A stretch of 53,097 bases of DNA, from assembly GCA_035293945.1 (NCBI GenBank), contig DATGLV010000023.1, forward strand, positions 1 through 53,097. Direction: 5' to 3'. The stretch comes from VAZQ01 sp035293945 (GTDB taxonomy: Bacteria > Pseudomonadota > Alphaproteobacteria > Rhizobiales > Xanthobacteraceae). This document shows, one piece after another, positions 9,239 to 17,125 of the stretch (its first letter is position 1; each line of letters begins with the position of its first letter). The notes beneath the pieces are model-generated. The model had not been told where the DNA came from, did no database searches, and worked only from the letters and a program-made list of their open reading frames with translations. The translations under genes were made by a program, and so were the position numbers.

Positions 9239-9526
9239 GGCTCAAGCTCCTATTTCTCCAAATCCAGCCTGGCATCAGCTTAATAATATTGGACCGGCCA
9301 CGGACCAGGCTCAGACGTTCGTGACAGTTTGCGCCACTCGCGCTCACAAACTCCGCAACCAAATAGACAATTCGCAAGTATCTGCTTTCTACATCCGCGA
9401 ACGGTTTGCGAAGTTTTGAGCTCAGAGGATTGGCCATCCATCGAGCAATGCTCTCGCGACAGCTTGTCCATCGCGGCGTTTGTAATATCATCGCCTGTGT
9501 CTCTACCACTCTCGTAGGAGGCGCTG

Positions 9527-9893
9527 GTGAAACACATTTACATGGCAGTTTTGTTCTCGTGTTTGACGGCCGCTGCGGCCAATGCTCAAACGGTCTCCGA
9601 AGATGCATTGCGTCAATGCGCTGCAAAATCGGATTCTAAGGAGCGATTGGAATGCTTCGATGCATTGGCCAGGACACCTGCCGCGCAGCAGACCGCGTTA
9701 CCGCCCAAGAGGCAATTGCGCATTTATCGGACTAGGCATGAGGCTCGCGCAAGCTGCCCCGATGACCAGATTGTGTGGGCCAATACCTCCTCGCGCACAC
9801 TCTATTTGCCGGGAAACCCGCATTCATGGCGGTTTCGTTTGCGAATCCGAGGCGCGCGCCAATGGGTACCGAGGCCCGACCGCGCATGGCTGA
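9527..9893 (+). pseudogene. frameshifted small exported protein
   Basis: A GTG start with TAGGAGG 6 bases upstream opens a frame with a Sec signal peptide (to about residue 20) and a DALRQCAAKSDSKERLECFDALA segment. The frame then carries ASCPDDQIVWANTSSRTLYLPG near residue 80, but past about position 9825 its sequence turns basic and meaningless. A different frame picks up HGGFVCESEARANGYRG and stops at 9893. The two halves together match the order I know from small Hyphomicrobiales exported proteins (VWxNTxSxxYHxPG, then GxYxCExEAxAxGYR). A single frameshift near 9815-9830 therefore explains the data. It may be a real mutation or a sequencing error. Function unknown. Confidence 0.6.
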
Positions 9894-10454
9894 GCACAGC
9901 AGGTATGCGAGTGCCCTGTTTCCCAAGCGCGACGATGCTTCCCGCCCTCCTTTGACACGAGCTTCGGAACTCATATGAGCTTGGGTAGGGGACGCCGCTT
10001 TTCGATTTGAAGTTCCGGAATGAGCTTGCGGCACACGTAGCAGGAGCTTCAAATTGGCGGCGCCAGAGCAGACCGCCGAGCTTGGCTGCTCCAGCTCACT
10101 CCCCTAGCTGAATGACTGTTCACCAAGTCTGAAGATGCAATCTTGCTGCGCAATCTTGCGCTAGCAAGTGGGAAACGCTGCTCGATCTGCTGGCCGTGCA
10201 ATCGAAGTCGGTAACATCGTGCGCGAAAGGGTCATGTTCGCTGTCAAGCATTAATTCTGTCACTTCTCGCACCTGAGGGCGGGACGTTGGCTCTTGGTGC
10301 AACAAGTCGCGCTCGACGCTCTTTGTCATTTGCTCGGACTCATCGCCACGATCTTTGGCGCGCCGCCTCCGCTGGAACAAAGAAGTCTTCCATCGGTTCG
10401 TTTGGAGAGGCTGTCGCGGGTCGATGGTGAGGGGGTATCAGCAGGGAGAACTCC
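9894..10454. other. long intergenic region without a supported gene
   Basis: About 560 bases separate the broken exported gene from the NRPG-repeat gene. An 86-codon frame on the minus strand (10120-10380) has no recognisable domain. A short dyad, TTTGAAG near 10004 and CTTCAAA near 10047, is visible. The promoter of the downstream gene is presumably here but is not recognised. Confidence 0.4.
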
Positions 10455-11015
10455 ATGCGAAGACCTATCGCATCTGTGCTTGTGACCGCTACGCTCGCGC
10501 TTGGAGCCACATTGGTCGGAAGCTCATCGCGGGCCGCCTTGATCGATAATCCTATAGGCTTGGGGGCAGCGGCCGAAGAATTGGCCGCCGTCGAGACTGT
10601 TCAATTCATTTGGAATGGTCGGCGGTATTGCTGGTACGACCATGGTTGGCGCGGTCCGGGCTGGTATTGGTGCGGCTATCGCTGGCGACGGGGTTTCGGC
10701 TGGGGCGGCCCGTTAGGATGGCGGGGTTGGCGTAGGCCCAGCATCAACATCAACGTCAACCGGCCTGGCGTCAATCGACCGGGAGTTAATCGGCCGGGCG
10801 GCAACCGGCCTGGAGCTAACCGGCCTGGCGGCAATCGACCTGGAGCTAACCGGCCTGGCGGCAATCGACCTGGAGCTAATCGGCCTGGCGGCGGCAACCG
10901 GCCCAGCGCTAACCGACCCGGAGGAGGTGGCCGGCCAAGTGCTGGTGGAGGAGGCAGGCGGGGAGGAGGAGGGGGAGGCCGAGGAGGAGGCAATCGCGGC
11001 AGGCGCGGGCAATGA
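10455..11015 (+). CDS. exported Asn-Arg-Pro-Gly repeat protein
   Basis: A 186-residue protein with a Sec signal peptide (hydrophobic residues 6-25, cleavage after SSSRA likely). Its first mature section is rich in Trp, Tyr and Gly (YCWYDHGWRGPGWYWCGYRW). About nine tandem units of NRPG plus one residue follow, and a Gly-Arg tail ends the chain. The repeats arise from a 15-base unit in the DNA (10759-10920), which could change copy number by slippage. Proteins with this Trp/Tyr-Gly head are common in Bradyrhizobium-like genomes, but their role is unknown. A low-complexity, basic mature region suggests a cell-envelope or extracellular location. A GGGAGA site precedes the ATG. Confidence 0.75.
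   Translation: MRRPIASVLVTATLALGATLVGSSSRAALIDNPIGLGAAAEELAAVETVQFIWNGRRYCWYDHGWRGPGWYWCGYRWRRGFGWGGPLGWRGWRRPSININVNRPGVNRPGVNRPGGNRPGANRPGGNRPGANRPGGNRPGANRPGGGNRPSANRPGGGGRPSAGGGGRRGGGGGGRGGGNRGRRGQ
10759..10920 (+). repeat. 15-base tandem repeats encoding NRPG-X
   Basis: Repeating units close to AACCGGCCTGGCGGC encode Asn-Arg-Pro-Gly-Val/Gly/Ala. Units alternate between ATCGACC, AACCGGCC and AATCGGCC spellings. The array is old enough to have drifted at third positions but keeps the peptide unit, so the repeat is under protein-level constraint. Confidence 0.85.
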
Positions 11016-11030
11016 ATTGACCGAGGAACA

Positions 11031-11057
11031 GGAAAGGCGCCTGGACGGCGCCTTTCC
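11031..11057 (+). terminator. strong hairpin terminator
   Basis: A perfect 11-base stem, GGAAAGGCGCC (11031-11041) with GGCGCCTTTCC (11047-11057) and a TGGAC loop, starts 15 bases after the repeat-protein stop. The T-tract after it is short, so termination may be imperfect. It lies between two convergent genes. Confidence 0.75.
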
Positions 11058-11126
11058 TTCAGGACAAACAACAGCAGGTTGATCGGCGCCCGCGCGATCG
11101 AGGTGGCGATCGACCTCGCGCAAGTT

Positions 11127-11384
11127 TCAGTAGCAAGCGCGGCGGGTCCGATAGACCACGTGCCCGCGCGGTGTCACGACCCGCTCGCGTACCAGCGGGC
11201 AATCGGGGTAGCCATAATCGTAATCGCGGTATCCCCAGCCAAACCGCGGGCCCACGCCGACACCGAAAGGTCCGACCTGCACGCCGGCACCGCTGCGGTC
11301 GGCGCCGATGAATAATTGCGCGGATGCCGGCGCAGCCGCAAGCATCGCCCCACCCGCCAACGCAACGAACAGAAGCTTTCTCAT
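11127..11384 (-). CDS. small exported glycine/aromatic-rich protein
   Basis: An 85-residue protein with a clear Sec signal (MRKLLFVALAGGAMLAAAPASA, cleavage near residue 22). The mature part is about 60 residues, rich in Gly, Arg and Tyr (VGPFGVGVGPRFGWGYRDYDYGYPDC), and has two cysteines near the C-terminus (DCPLVRER and RRACY) that could form a disulfide. GGAGG lies 7 bases before the ATG. Similar tiny secreted proteins with VVTPRGHVVYRTRRAC-type endings occur across Hyphomicrobiales without a known role. It is transcribed toward the repeat-protein gene. Confidence 0.75.
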   Translation of the reverse strand: MRKLLFVALAGGAMLAAAPASAQLFIGADRSGAGVQVGPFGVGVGPRFGWGYRDYDYGYPDCPLVRERVVTPRGHVVYRTRRACY

Positions 11385-11742
11385 GCGAGACCTCCAATGC
11401 TCCGTGACACGCGGCTTTCAACGCCCAAGCAGCGCCAACGTTGCATAGAAGACCTTATTTGTTGGATAAAAAGCGGTTGCGCCATGTGAAATGTGAGCGC
11501 GACCTCGTCCGGATATCCGTCCGGGATGGATCCCAGCCCCCGAGCTCATCCCTGCGCATAACGGCGTTTACGCCCTTCTGCGCCAGGCAATCCACGAACT
11601 GTACTGGCGCGCATTATGATTCCAGCTTTTCGCCATCGGCGCGTATCCGCGCGTCTTCGCTGCGCTGGTTCGGCCGACACAACGCGCCTACAGAAGGCTG
11701 GAATCATCCCGGGGTTTCGCCCCGGACAAGCCGGCCGAGCAA
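11385..11742. repeat. intergenic region with inverted repeats
   Basis: No gene is supported in these 358 bases. A dyad, TGATTCCAGC (11617-11626) and GCTGGAATCA (11697-11706), frames about 70 bases, and a compact hairpin CCGGGG-tttcg-CCCCGG follows at 11709-11725. The hairpin lies downstream of the exported-family gene ending at 11743 on the minus strand and could act as its terminator. Confidence 0.55.
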
Positions 11743-12588
11743 TCACTTCTTCGTCTGCTTGAAATATTTCAGATCAGGCGGCGGCTGATCCTTCTTGATC
11801 GGCATCAGGTCGCCTTCCGCGCTCAGGTAATAAGCCTGATTGCCGATCTTGACCCAGCTGTTGTCCGCCGAGCACGCCTCCGTGTGCCATTTCGGCCTCA
11901 CATTGGGATTGCGTGCGGCCTTCTTGACGATCGTCCACGGCCTCGTCAGTGCATTATCGTGCACGGTGATCTCGTCATAGATGACATTACGGTCGTTCTT
12001 GTCGAGATAGAACCGCTCGTTGATCACGCTTTGGTTGTCGCGGTCGAGCGGCAGGCCGCTCGCATCGTAGGCGCGCGGCCCGGTGAAGTCGCGGGTCTCG
12101 ACGTCGAGCTCGTCATAATGACCATCGCCCTTGGTGTCGATCCATTTGCCGATCGAGTAGCCGGCGAGATTGTGCTCGGCATCGGGCGGGAAATCTCGGC
12201 CGTCCGTGTAGATGCGCCGGTAGGAATCGTTGACGTGGCTGATCAGGATGTAGGTGATCTCCGGGGTGACGATGATTTCCATCGGATCGTAGATGTTCAT
12301 CATCATCGGCATGCCCTGCGGGATGCAGAAGGTCGATGGCACGTCGCCGACACCGCCGGCGGCGAGGTCGGCGCGATTGGCCTCGTAGATCTTTTGATAT
12401 TCCGGGGTCAGCGGCGCGGGCGGGCCGCCCGGCTGCACCCAATTTGGATTGCCGACGCGCGTCCATTGGCCGCGCCAGTCCGGGTAGTCGGCGGCGGTGC
12501 TGGCCGAGGCCGCCAAGCCGAGCGCGGCCGCCAGCGCCAGCACGGCAACCGGGCGGCGGCGCACACGTTTCTTCACGATCTCGTTCAT
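11743..12588 (-). CDS. exported protein of a five-copy unknown family (copy 1)
   Basis: A 281-residue protein with an Arg-rich Sec signal peptide (to about residue 32, ending ASTA). The mature chain shows the marks shared by five proteins in this window: YPxWRGQW at its start, TPEY, an AGG segment, cysteine 1 in FCIPQGMP, RRIYTDGRDFP, GYSIGKWID, DVETRDFTGPR, ERFYLDK, DEIT, LTRPW, cysteine 2 in EACSADN, and a closing LMPIKKDQPPPDLKYF. The two cysteines are invariant across copies, which suggests a periplasmic disulfide. I know no function for this family. It is divergent from a TctC-type binding protein gene, 205 bases away. GGAGG lies before the ATG. Confidence 0.8.
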   Translation of the reverse strand: MNEIVKKRVRRRPVAVLALAAALGLAASASTAADYPDWRGQWTRVGNPNWVQPGGPPAPLTPEYQKIYEANRADLAAGGVGDVPSTFCIPQGMPMMMNIYDPMEIIVTPEITYILISHVNDSYRRIYTDGRDFPPDAEHNLAGYSIGKWIDTKGDGHYDELDVETRDFTGPRAYDASGLPLDRDNQSVINERFYLDKNDRNVIYDEITVHDNALTRPWTIVKKAARNPNVRPKWHTEACSADNSWVKIGNQAYYLSAEGDLMPIKKDQPPPDLKYFKQTKK

Positions 12589-12793
12589 GGGCTTCCCTCC
12601 AGTATTCTTTGCCGTCCCATATCCGCGATCGGAGCGGCGGTTTTCAACTCACTATATACCGGTGCCGCGCGCGGGCGGAAGGGATGGGTGCTGCCCCAAG
12701 CCTGGGCGGGTGCACTGCAGAGCACGCGCGCCCAATTCCGTGCTATCCTGTTGGCCCTGCCTTCTTGAGCATCAGGACCAATTGCGAGACCGT

Positions 12794-13771
12794 ATGCAGC
12801 GCGCTCTGATATTCCGCCTTATCGCGATCCTTGTGGCCGTGGGCTGGTCTGCACCGCCGCGCGCAGTTGCGGCGGATGCATCCTGGCCGCAGCGGACAGT
12901 CAGGTTCATCCTGCCGCTCGGCGCCGGATCAGGCTCTGATATCGGAGCGCGGCTGTTCGCCGAGCGCCTCGCGGCGCGTTGGGGACAGCCGGTGGTGGTC
13001 GAGAATCGACCGGGCGGCGATGCATTCGTCGCCATCACGGCGTTTCTTGCCGCGCACGACGAGCACACGCTGCTGCTCGCGCCGACCTCGACATTCACGG
13101 CGCATACGATCCTGCATCGGAAGCTGCCCTACGATCCGCGCGACCTCCTTCCCATAGCCCGCATCACCAATACACTGATCAGCATCTCGGTGCCCTCCGC
13201 CATCAAGGTCGGCTCGCTCAAGGAGCTGGTCGGCTTGGTGCGCTCGGAACCGGGCAGGCTCAATCGCGCCTCGATCACCGGGGCGCTCGACATCGTCCTG
13301 TCGGGGTTTCTCAAGGAGAGCGGCCTCGAGGTCGCCAACGTGCCCTATCGCGATCCGGTGCAGGCGGTCACCGATCTCGCCGAGAACCGCATCCAGATCT
13401 ACACATCGGCCTATGCGATCGTGCAGGCGCAGGAGCAGGCTGGCACCGTCAAGGTTCTCTCCATGACCAACCAGACCCGCGCCCCCACGGCACCCAACAT
13501 ACCGACCGCGGCCGAGGCGGGCTATCCAGCGCTCACTTTCGATGGGTTGGTCGGCCTGTTCGGGCCGCCCGGCATGTCGGCCGCCTTGCGTGAGCGCATC
13601 GCCGCCGATATCCGCGCGGTCGCCGCCGAGCCCGGCATCGAGCCGCGCCTGATCCAGACCGGGCAGATTCTCAATCCCGGCACGCCGGCGGAATTCGGCG
13701 CAGCAGTTGAAGAGCAGACCGCCAAGCTTGCCGCTATCGCCCATGCGCTCGACCTCAAGCCTGAGGATTGA
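12794..13771 (+). CDS. TTT-family periplasmic binding protein (TctC/Bug), orphan
   Basis: A 325-residue Bug/TctC-type solute receptor. After the signal peptide (to about residue 27) come the typical WPQRTVRFILPLGAGSGSDIGAR near residue 30, VVVENRPGGD near 60, VPYRDPVQAVTDL near 188, and PTAAEAGYPAL near 240, which are family landmarks. Bug proteins bind carboxylates or other small acids in the periplasm and hand them to TctA/TctB. No TctA/TctB genes adjoin this copy; the only full set lies 10 kb downstream. I chose the ATG at 12794 because it directly precedes the signal peptide; a longer frame from 12497 has no support. It may share the distant permease or act in sensing. Confidence 0.85.
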   Translation: MQRALIFRLIAILVAVGWSAPPRAVAADASWPQRTVRFILPLGAGSGSDIGARLFAERLAARWGQPVVVENRPGGDAFVAITAFLAAHDEHTLLLAPTSTFTAHTILHRKLPYDPRDLLPIARITNTLISISVPSAIKVGSLKELVGLVRSEPGRLNRASITGALDIVLSGFLKESGLEVANVPYRDPVQAVTDLAENRIQIYTSAYAIVQAQEQAGTVKVLSMTNQTRAPTAPNIPTAAEAGYPALTFDGLVGLFGPPGMSAALRERIAADIRAVAAEPGIEPRLIQTGQILNPGTPAEFGAAVEEQTAKLAAIAHALDLKPED

Positions 13772-13878
13772 GCGCGGCGCGTCTTTGCACTTATTCTCCC
13801 GGCATCCGTGGGCGACCTTTTGGGGAAGGCACCTGCGCCAAGTCATAATGAGAGGTGGGCCAAGATGAGGGTTGGGCA

Positions 13879-14154
13879 ATGAGCACGCGTGCGGTCGAGT
13901 TCGTAGAGAATTGGGTTAGCGAGAACATCGACGAAGACGACGTCGATCCCGCCGAGATGGAAGAAGAGGCGGCGGCGTTGGCGGCGCGCTGCCTCGAAGA
14001 GGCCGTCGCCTCCGGTATCCCGCAGAGCGAGATCGAAGATACTTTCGACGATCTCACAGCGTTCATCGCCGGCGAGATCGAAGAGCTGCACCGGCGGGAC
14101 GAGCTCGACGAGGACGGCGAGGAATTCGAGGAGGAAGAGGAAGAAGAGGAGTGA
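13879..14154 (+). CDS. DUF768-like small acidic protein
   Basis: A 91-residue cytoplasmic protein whose N-terminus, MSTRAVEFVENWV, and body (SGIPQSEIEDTFDDLTAFI) match what I recall of DUF768, a family of short alphaproteobacterial proteins of unknown function. The tail is a run of about eight glutamates after DEDGEEFE, so the protein is strongly acidic. The start could also be the ATG at 13855, giving eight extra residues; the MSTR start fits the family better. No clear operon partner; it is convergent with the exported gene at 14220. Confidence 0.6.
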   Translation: MSTRAVEFVENWVSENIDEDDVDPAEMEEEAAALAARCLEEAVASGIPQSEIEDTFDDLTAFIAGEIEELHRRDELDEDGEEFEEEEEEEE

Positions 14155-14219
14155 GGCGCACCACACTCCGGGCCTGTGGAACGCGCGCGTGATCGCCGCG
14201 CGCTCACTCTACCGGGTCC

Positions 14220-15086
14220 TTATTTCGCTCCTTTGAAATAACGCAAGTCCGGCGGCGGCTGGTTGGGCCGCGTCGGCATCAACAGTCCGTCGGCGCTCAG
14301 ATAATAGTGCTGATTGCCGATGAACGTCTGCGCGTTGTACTCGGCGCAAATCGATTCGAACCACTCGGGGCGCGGATCATGATTGCGCGTGTAGCGCTTG
14401 TCGACCGTCCATGGCCGCGTGAGCGCATGATCGATGACGGTGATCTCGTCATGCAGGATGTCCGGGTTGGACTTGTCGAGGTAGATTCGCTCCTTGAAGA
14501 TTGACTGATTGTCCTTGTGCATCGGCAGGCCGGTGGCGTCGAACTCCCGCGGCCCCTTGAAGGCGCGCGTCTCGACCTCCAGCACGTTATAACGGCCGTC
14601 CCCATTGTCATCGATCCAGCGCCCGATCGAGTATCCGGAGAAGGTCGGCTCGATGTAGTCGGGCCAGTCGCGGCCGTCGGTGTAGACACGGCGCAGCGGA
14701 TCGTAGTCGGCGATGATGATGTAGGTGGTTTCCGGCGTCACCACGAATTCGAGCGGCCGGAACGCCACCATCTCGAACGGCATGCCTTCCGCGCCGCAGC
14801 GCGTATGGTCGAGATCGCCGCCGAGCCCGCCGGCTGCCTGATCGGCGAGACTGGCCTCATGGATCGCCTTGTATTCGGGCGTGAGCGGCGCTTGCTGTCC
14901 TCGTCCCCAAGGCTTGGTCTGATCGAATGAGGGCTGGCCGCCGATGCCGGGGACCGCATAGCGCTCCCATTGGCCCTTCAGATTTGGATATTTGGAGTAA
15001 TCGACGATCTGTGCGCGGGCAGCCGCAACCGAAACCGCTGCGGCAATCGACGCAAAGAAGATTGCGAAAGCTGCTCGAGCAAACAT
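14220..15086 (-). CDS. exported protein of the five-copy unknown family (copy 2)
   Basis: A 288-residue member with a Sec signal ending near AARA (residue 25). Family marks: KYPNLKGQW, PLTPEYKAIHEAS, cysteine 1 in TRCGAEGMP, RRVYTDGRDWP, GYSIGRWIDDNGDGRY, LEVETRAFKGPREFD, DNQSIFKERIYLDK, HDEIT, ALTRPW, cysteine 2 in SICAEYN, YYLSADGLLMP and PPPDLRYF. The GQxxFDQTKxWGRGQQAPLTPEY insert is shared with copy 4, so these two are closest. GGAGG lies 7 bases before the ATG at 15086, which makes this the better start than 15119. It follows an exported class II aldolase after 29 bases on the same strand, so they are likely one operon. Confidence 0.82.
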   Translation of the reverse strand: MFARAAFAIFFASIAAAVSVAAARAQIVDYSKYPNLKGQWERYAVPGIGGQPSFDQTKPWGRGQQAPLTPEYKAIHEASLADQAAGGLGGDLDHTRCGAEGMPFEMVAFRPLEFVVTPETTYIIIADYDPLRRVYTDGRDWPDYIEPTFSGYSIGRWIDDNGDGRYNVLEVETRAFKGPREFDATGLPMHKDNQSIFKERIYLDKSNPDILHDEITVIDHALTRPWTVDKRYTRNHDPRPEWFESICAEYNAQTFIGNQHYYLSADGLLMPTRPNQPPPDLRYFKGAK

Positions 15087-15115
15087 TGTTCTCGCCTCCT
15101 CGAGTTCTCGGAGCT

Positions 15116-15967
15116 TCAATTGCTCTGGCCTTGCGCCTTGAACATGCGCGCCTTGTAATTATCCCAAGGACGGTCTGGTCGTTCCTCCTTGCCGAAGGCG
15201 GCGATTTCGGCGTCGTCGAGAACAACGAGCTTGGAGGAGAGCGCCATGGCGGCAGTTTGCGCCCGCGCATCGAGATTGGTGTAAATGGTGCGAACGGTTG
15301 CCTCCTTGACCGAGCGACCGACCACCGTCTCGCCGTGCCCGCGCATCAGCACCACCGGATTGTTGCCCAGCTTTTCAGCCAGTGCTTTTCCGAGCATCGA
15401 ATTGAGCACCAGCATGCCGCGCTCTTGCGCCGAAGGCCCATAGGCGTCACGCACCTCGAACACAGGTGTTTCCTTCGGCAAGAAGCCCGCCTGCGCGGTC
15501 ACCGGCTTGAGCGGCATCCCGGTCAGGCCGAAGGGCAAGACGGCGAGATCGTGCGTATGGATGACAGACTGCACGTCCGGGCGCGCCTTGTAGACCTCGC
15601 AGTGGATATAGCGCTCGCCGTTGAGGCGCGGCGCATTCGGCGTCACCGGCTTGCAGTCGAGGTCGAGCTCGACGATGTCGGCGCGTGACACCAGCGCCGG
15701 CGGCATCGCCCGTGGCATGAAGAAATGCGTAGGGTCCGTCACCGAGCGCACGGTCGCGTGCCCGAAGCTGTCGAGGATGCCTTCGTTGGCGAGAATGTGG
15801 CTCGCAGTGATGAGGTCCTCGATCTGCGCTTCATTGGTGTCCGCCGCGCTCTGCGCGCGCACAGCCGTCCCCGCCGCCAAGAGCGGCAGCGCCGCAAGCC
15901 CCGCCGCAACGAGGCCGGCGCTCAAGAACCCCGCGAAGAGTCTTGTTATGGCAATTCGCTTCATCAT
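15116..15967 (-). CDS. exported class II aldolase/adducin family protein (copy A)
   Basis: A class II aldolase-fold protein of 283 residues led by a signal peptide (MKRIAITRLFAGF through VRAQ near residue 38). Metal-binding histidines of the family are present in VIHTHDLAV and RGHGETVVG. These enzymes normally work in the cytoplasm on sugar phosphates or hydroxy acids, so export is unusual. From DTNEA onward it is almost the same as copy B at 25938: 76 consecutive residues starting IEDLITASHIL are identical, while signal peptides and the last 45 residues differ. It is divergent from the crotonase operon at 16292 and shares its operator-rich region. Start chosen at 15967, just before the signal; an ATG 3 bases later is equally possible. 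Confidence 0.82.
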   Translation of the reverse strand: MMKRIAITRLFAGFLSAGLVAAGLAALPLLAAGTAVRAQSAADTNEAQIEDLITASHILANEGILDSFGHATVRSVTDPTHFFMPRAMPPALVSRADIVELDLDCKPVTPNAPRLNGERYIHCEVYKARPDVQSVIHTHDLAVLPFGLTGMPLKPVTAQAGFLPKETPVFEVRDAYGPSAQERGMLVLNSMLGKALAEKLGNNPVVLMRGHGETVVGRSVKEATVRTIYTNLDARAQTAAMALSSKLVVLDDAEIAAFGKEERPDRPWDNYKARMFKAQGQSN

Positions 15968-16123
15968 GGCACGTCTTTCCCCACCATCATTGGGCGTTTC
16001 GGCCCATTGCTTTCTGTTTGACACTTCGTGCCGGAAGCTTCCTGCTGGAGGCTTCCTGCTTGAAGGTTCTCGTTCGAAGCTTCTGCTTTGCCGGCTTCTC
16101 GCAGGCCAAGCCGCAACGGCATT

Positions 16124-16151
16124 CGTTAGTAAGGAGACTAACGATCTAACG
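16124..16151. promoter_or_regulatory. inverted-repeat operator (CGTTAGT-N6-ACTAACG)
   Basis: A perfect 7-base dyad CGTTAGT (16124-16130), spacer AAGGAG, ACTAACG (16137-16143), followed by a third half-site CTAACG at 16146-16151. Size and symmetry suit a winged-helix dimer such as the MarR protein encoded at 20707. The same half-site recurs at 16263 and at 27127-27160. Confidence 0.65.
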
Positions 16152-16262
16152 GAAGCCTGGCAAGGGGAACCGCGCTACCGTAAAACGCGACCGAATGCCG
16201 CCGCGCGGGCTTTTTGCCGGGCATCAACGGGGAGATCGCCCTTGCGCCCGGCGGGCGAGAAT

Positions 16263-16272
16263 GTTAGCTAAC
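16263..16272. promoter_or_regulatory. palindromic operator GTTAGCTAAC
   Basis: A perfect 10-base palindrome lies 19 bases before the crotonase ATG, where a bound protein would block transcription or its start. The half-site matches the dyad at 16124 and the array at 27127. Confidence 0.6.
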
Positions 16273-16291
16273 GAAAAAACTGGGGTGCTCC

Positions 16292-17122
16292 ATGGGATAT
16301 CAGACGCTTCTGCTCGAAATCGAAGACGGCATCGGCTGGCTCACGTTAAACCGGCCGGCCAAGAAGAATGCGATGAACCCGCGGCTGCACCTCGACATGG
16401 CGGCGGCGCTGGATGATCTGCGCTACAATGCGGACGTGCGGGTCGTGGTCTTGACCGGTGCCGGCAACTCGTTCTGCTCCGGAATGGATCTGAAGGAGTT
16501 CTTCACCGATCTCAAGGATCAGCCCGTCGAATACGACCGCATCCTGCGCACGGCCACCGAATGGCGTGGGCGCACCTTGCGCTACTTCCCCAAGCCGACG
16601 ATCGCGATGGTCAACGGCTATTGCTTCGGTGGCGCTTTCGCCATCGTCGAGGGCTGCGACCTCGCGATCGCGGCCGACGAGGCGACCTTCGGCCTCTCGG
16701 AAATCAACTTCAAGCATTTCCCGGGCGGCGCGGTCTCCAAGGCGATGGCCAATCTGATGCGCCCGCGCGACGCGCTCTGGTTCGGCATGCTCGGGCGCCC
16801 GTTCGATGGCAAGACCGCGGAGCGCATCGGGCTGGTGAACCTGTCGGTGCCGCTGGCGAAGCTTCGCGAGGAGACCAAGGCAGTGGCGCTGGAGCTTGCA
16901 TCGAAGGATCCCTGGGCGCTCAAAGCCACCAAGGACGCCTACCGGCATTCGCTGGATATGCCGTGGGAATCGGCCATGAACTATTCGAGCGCCAAGGAAA
17001 TGGAGCTCGCGCTGCGCCAGAACGATGCCTGGCGCGTCGAGGGAATCGGCGACTTTTTGGCCGGCAAATATCGACCGGGCCTGCCGTCGACGGAAAAAGA
17101 AAAGAAGCAGGGCAAGGGCTGA
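16292..17122 (+). CDS. hydroxycinnamoyl-CoA hydratase/lyase-like crotonase
   Basis: A 276-residue crotonase, the same length as Pseudomonas p-hydroxycinnamoyl-CoA hydratase/lyase (HCHL), which turns feruloyl- or coumaroyl-CoA into an aromatic aldehyde and acetyl-CoA. Shared segments include GMDLKEFF (Met65), KPTIAMVNGYCFGGAF, ADEATFGLSEIN (Glu137, matching catalytic Glu143) and VSKAMA. By my alignment from memory, HCHL Tyr239, which contacts the substrate 4-hydroxyl, is a serine here (Ser233 in NYSSAK). The substrate may therefore differ from ferulate. It is the first gene of an operon with MaoC, acyl-CoA ligase and aldehyde dehydrogenase genes, a layout that fits a ligase, hydratase/lyase, dehydrogenase pathway. 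Confidence 0.78.
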   Translation: MGYQTLLLEIEDGIGWLTLNRPAKKNAMNPRLHLDMAAALDDLRYNADVRVVVLTGAGNSFCSGMDLKEFFTDLKDQPVEYDRILRTATEWRGRTLRYFPKPTIAMVNGYCFGGAFAIVEGCDLAIAADEATFGLSEINFKHFPGGAVSKAMANLMRPRDALWFGMLGRPFDGKTAERIGLVNLSVPLAKLREETKAVALELASKDPWALKATKDAYRHSLDMPWESAMNYSSAKEMELALRQNDAWRVEGIGDFLAGKYRPGLPSTEKEKKQGKG

Positions 17123-17125
17123 GCA

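Larger units (their letters stand above)
15968..16291. promoter_or_regulatory. divergent promoter region with operator sites
   Basis: This 324-base gap separates the aldolase copy A operon from the crotonase operon. It holds the GTTAG/CTAAC inverted repeats described separately, and a stretch of imperfect short repeats around CTTCCTGCTxGA at 16035-16110. Promoter elements were not recognised. Confidence 0.6.

Noticed and set aside
10120..10380. 86-codon frame on the minus strand
   Set aside because: No recognised domain, no good ribosome binding site and codon use unlike a real gene.
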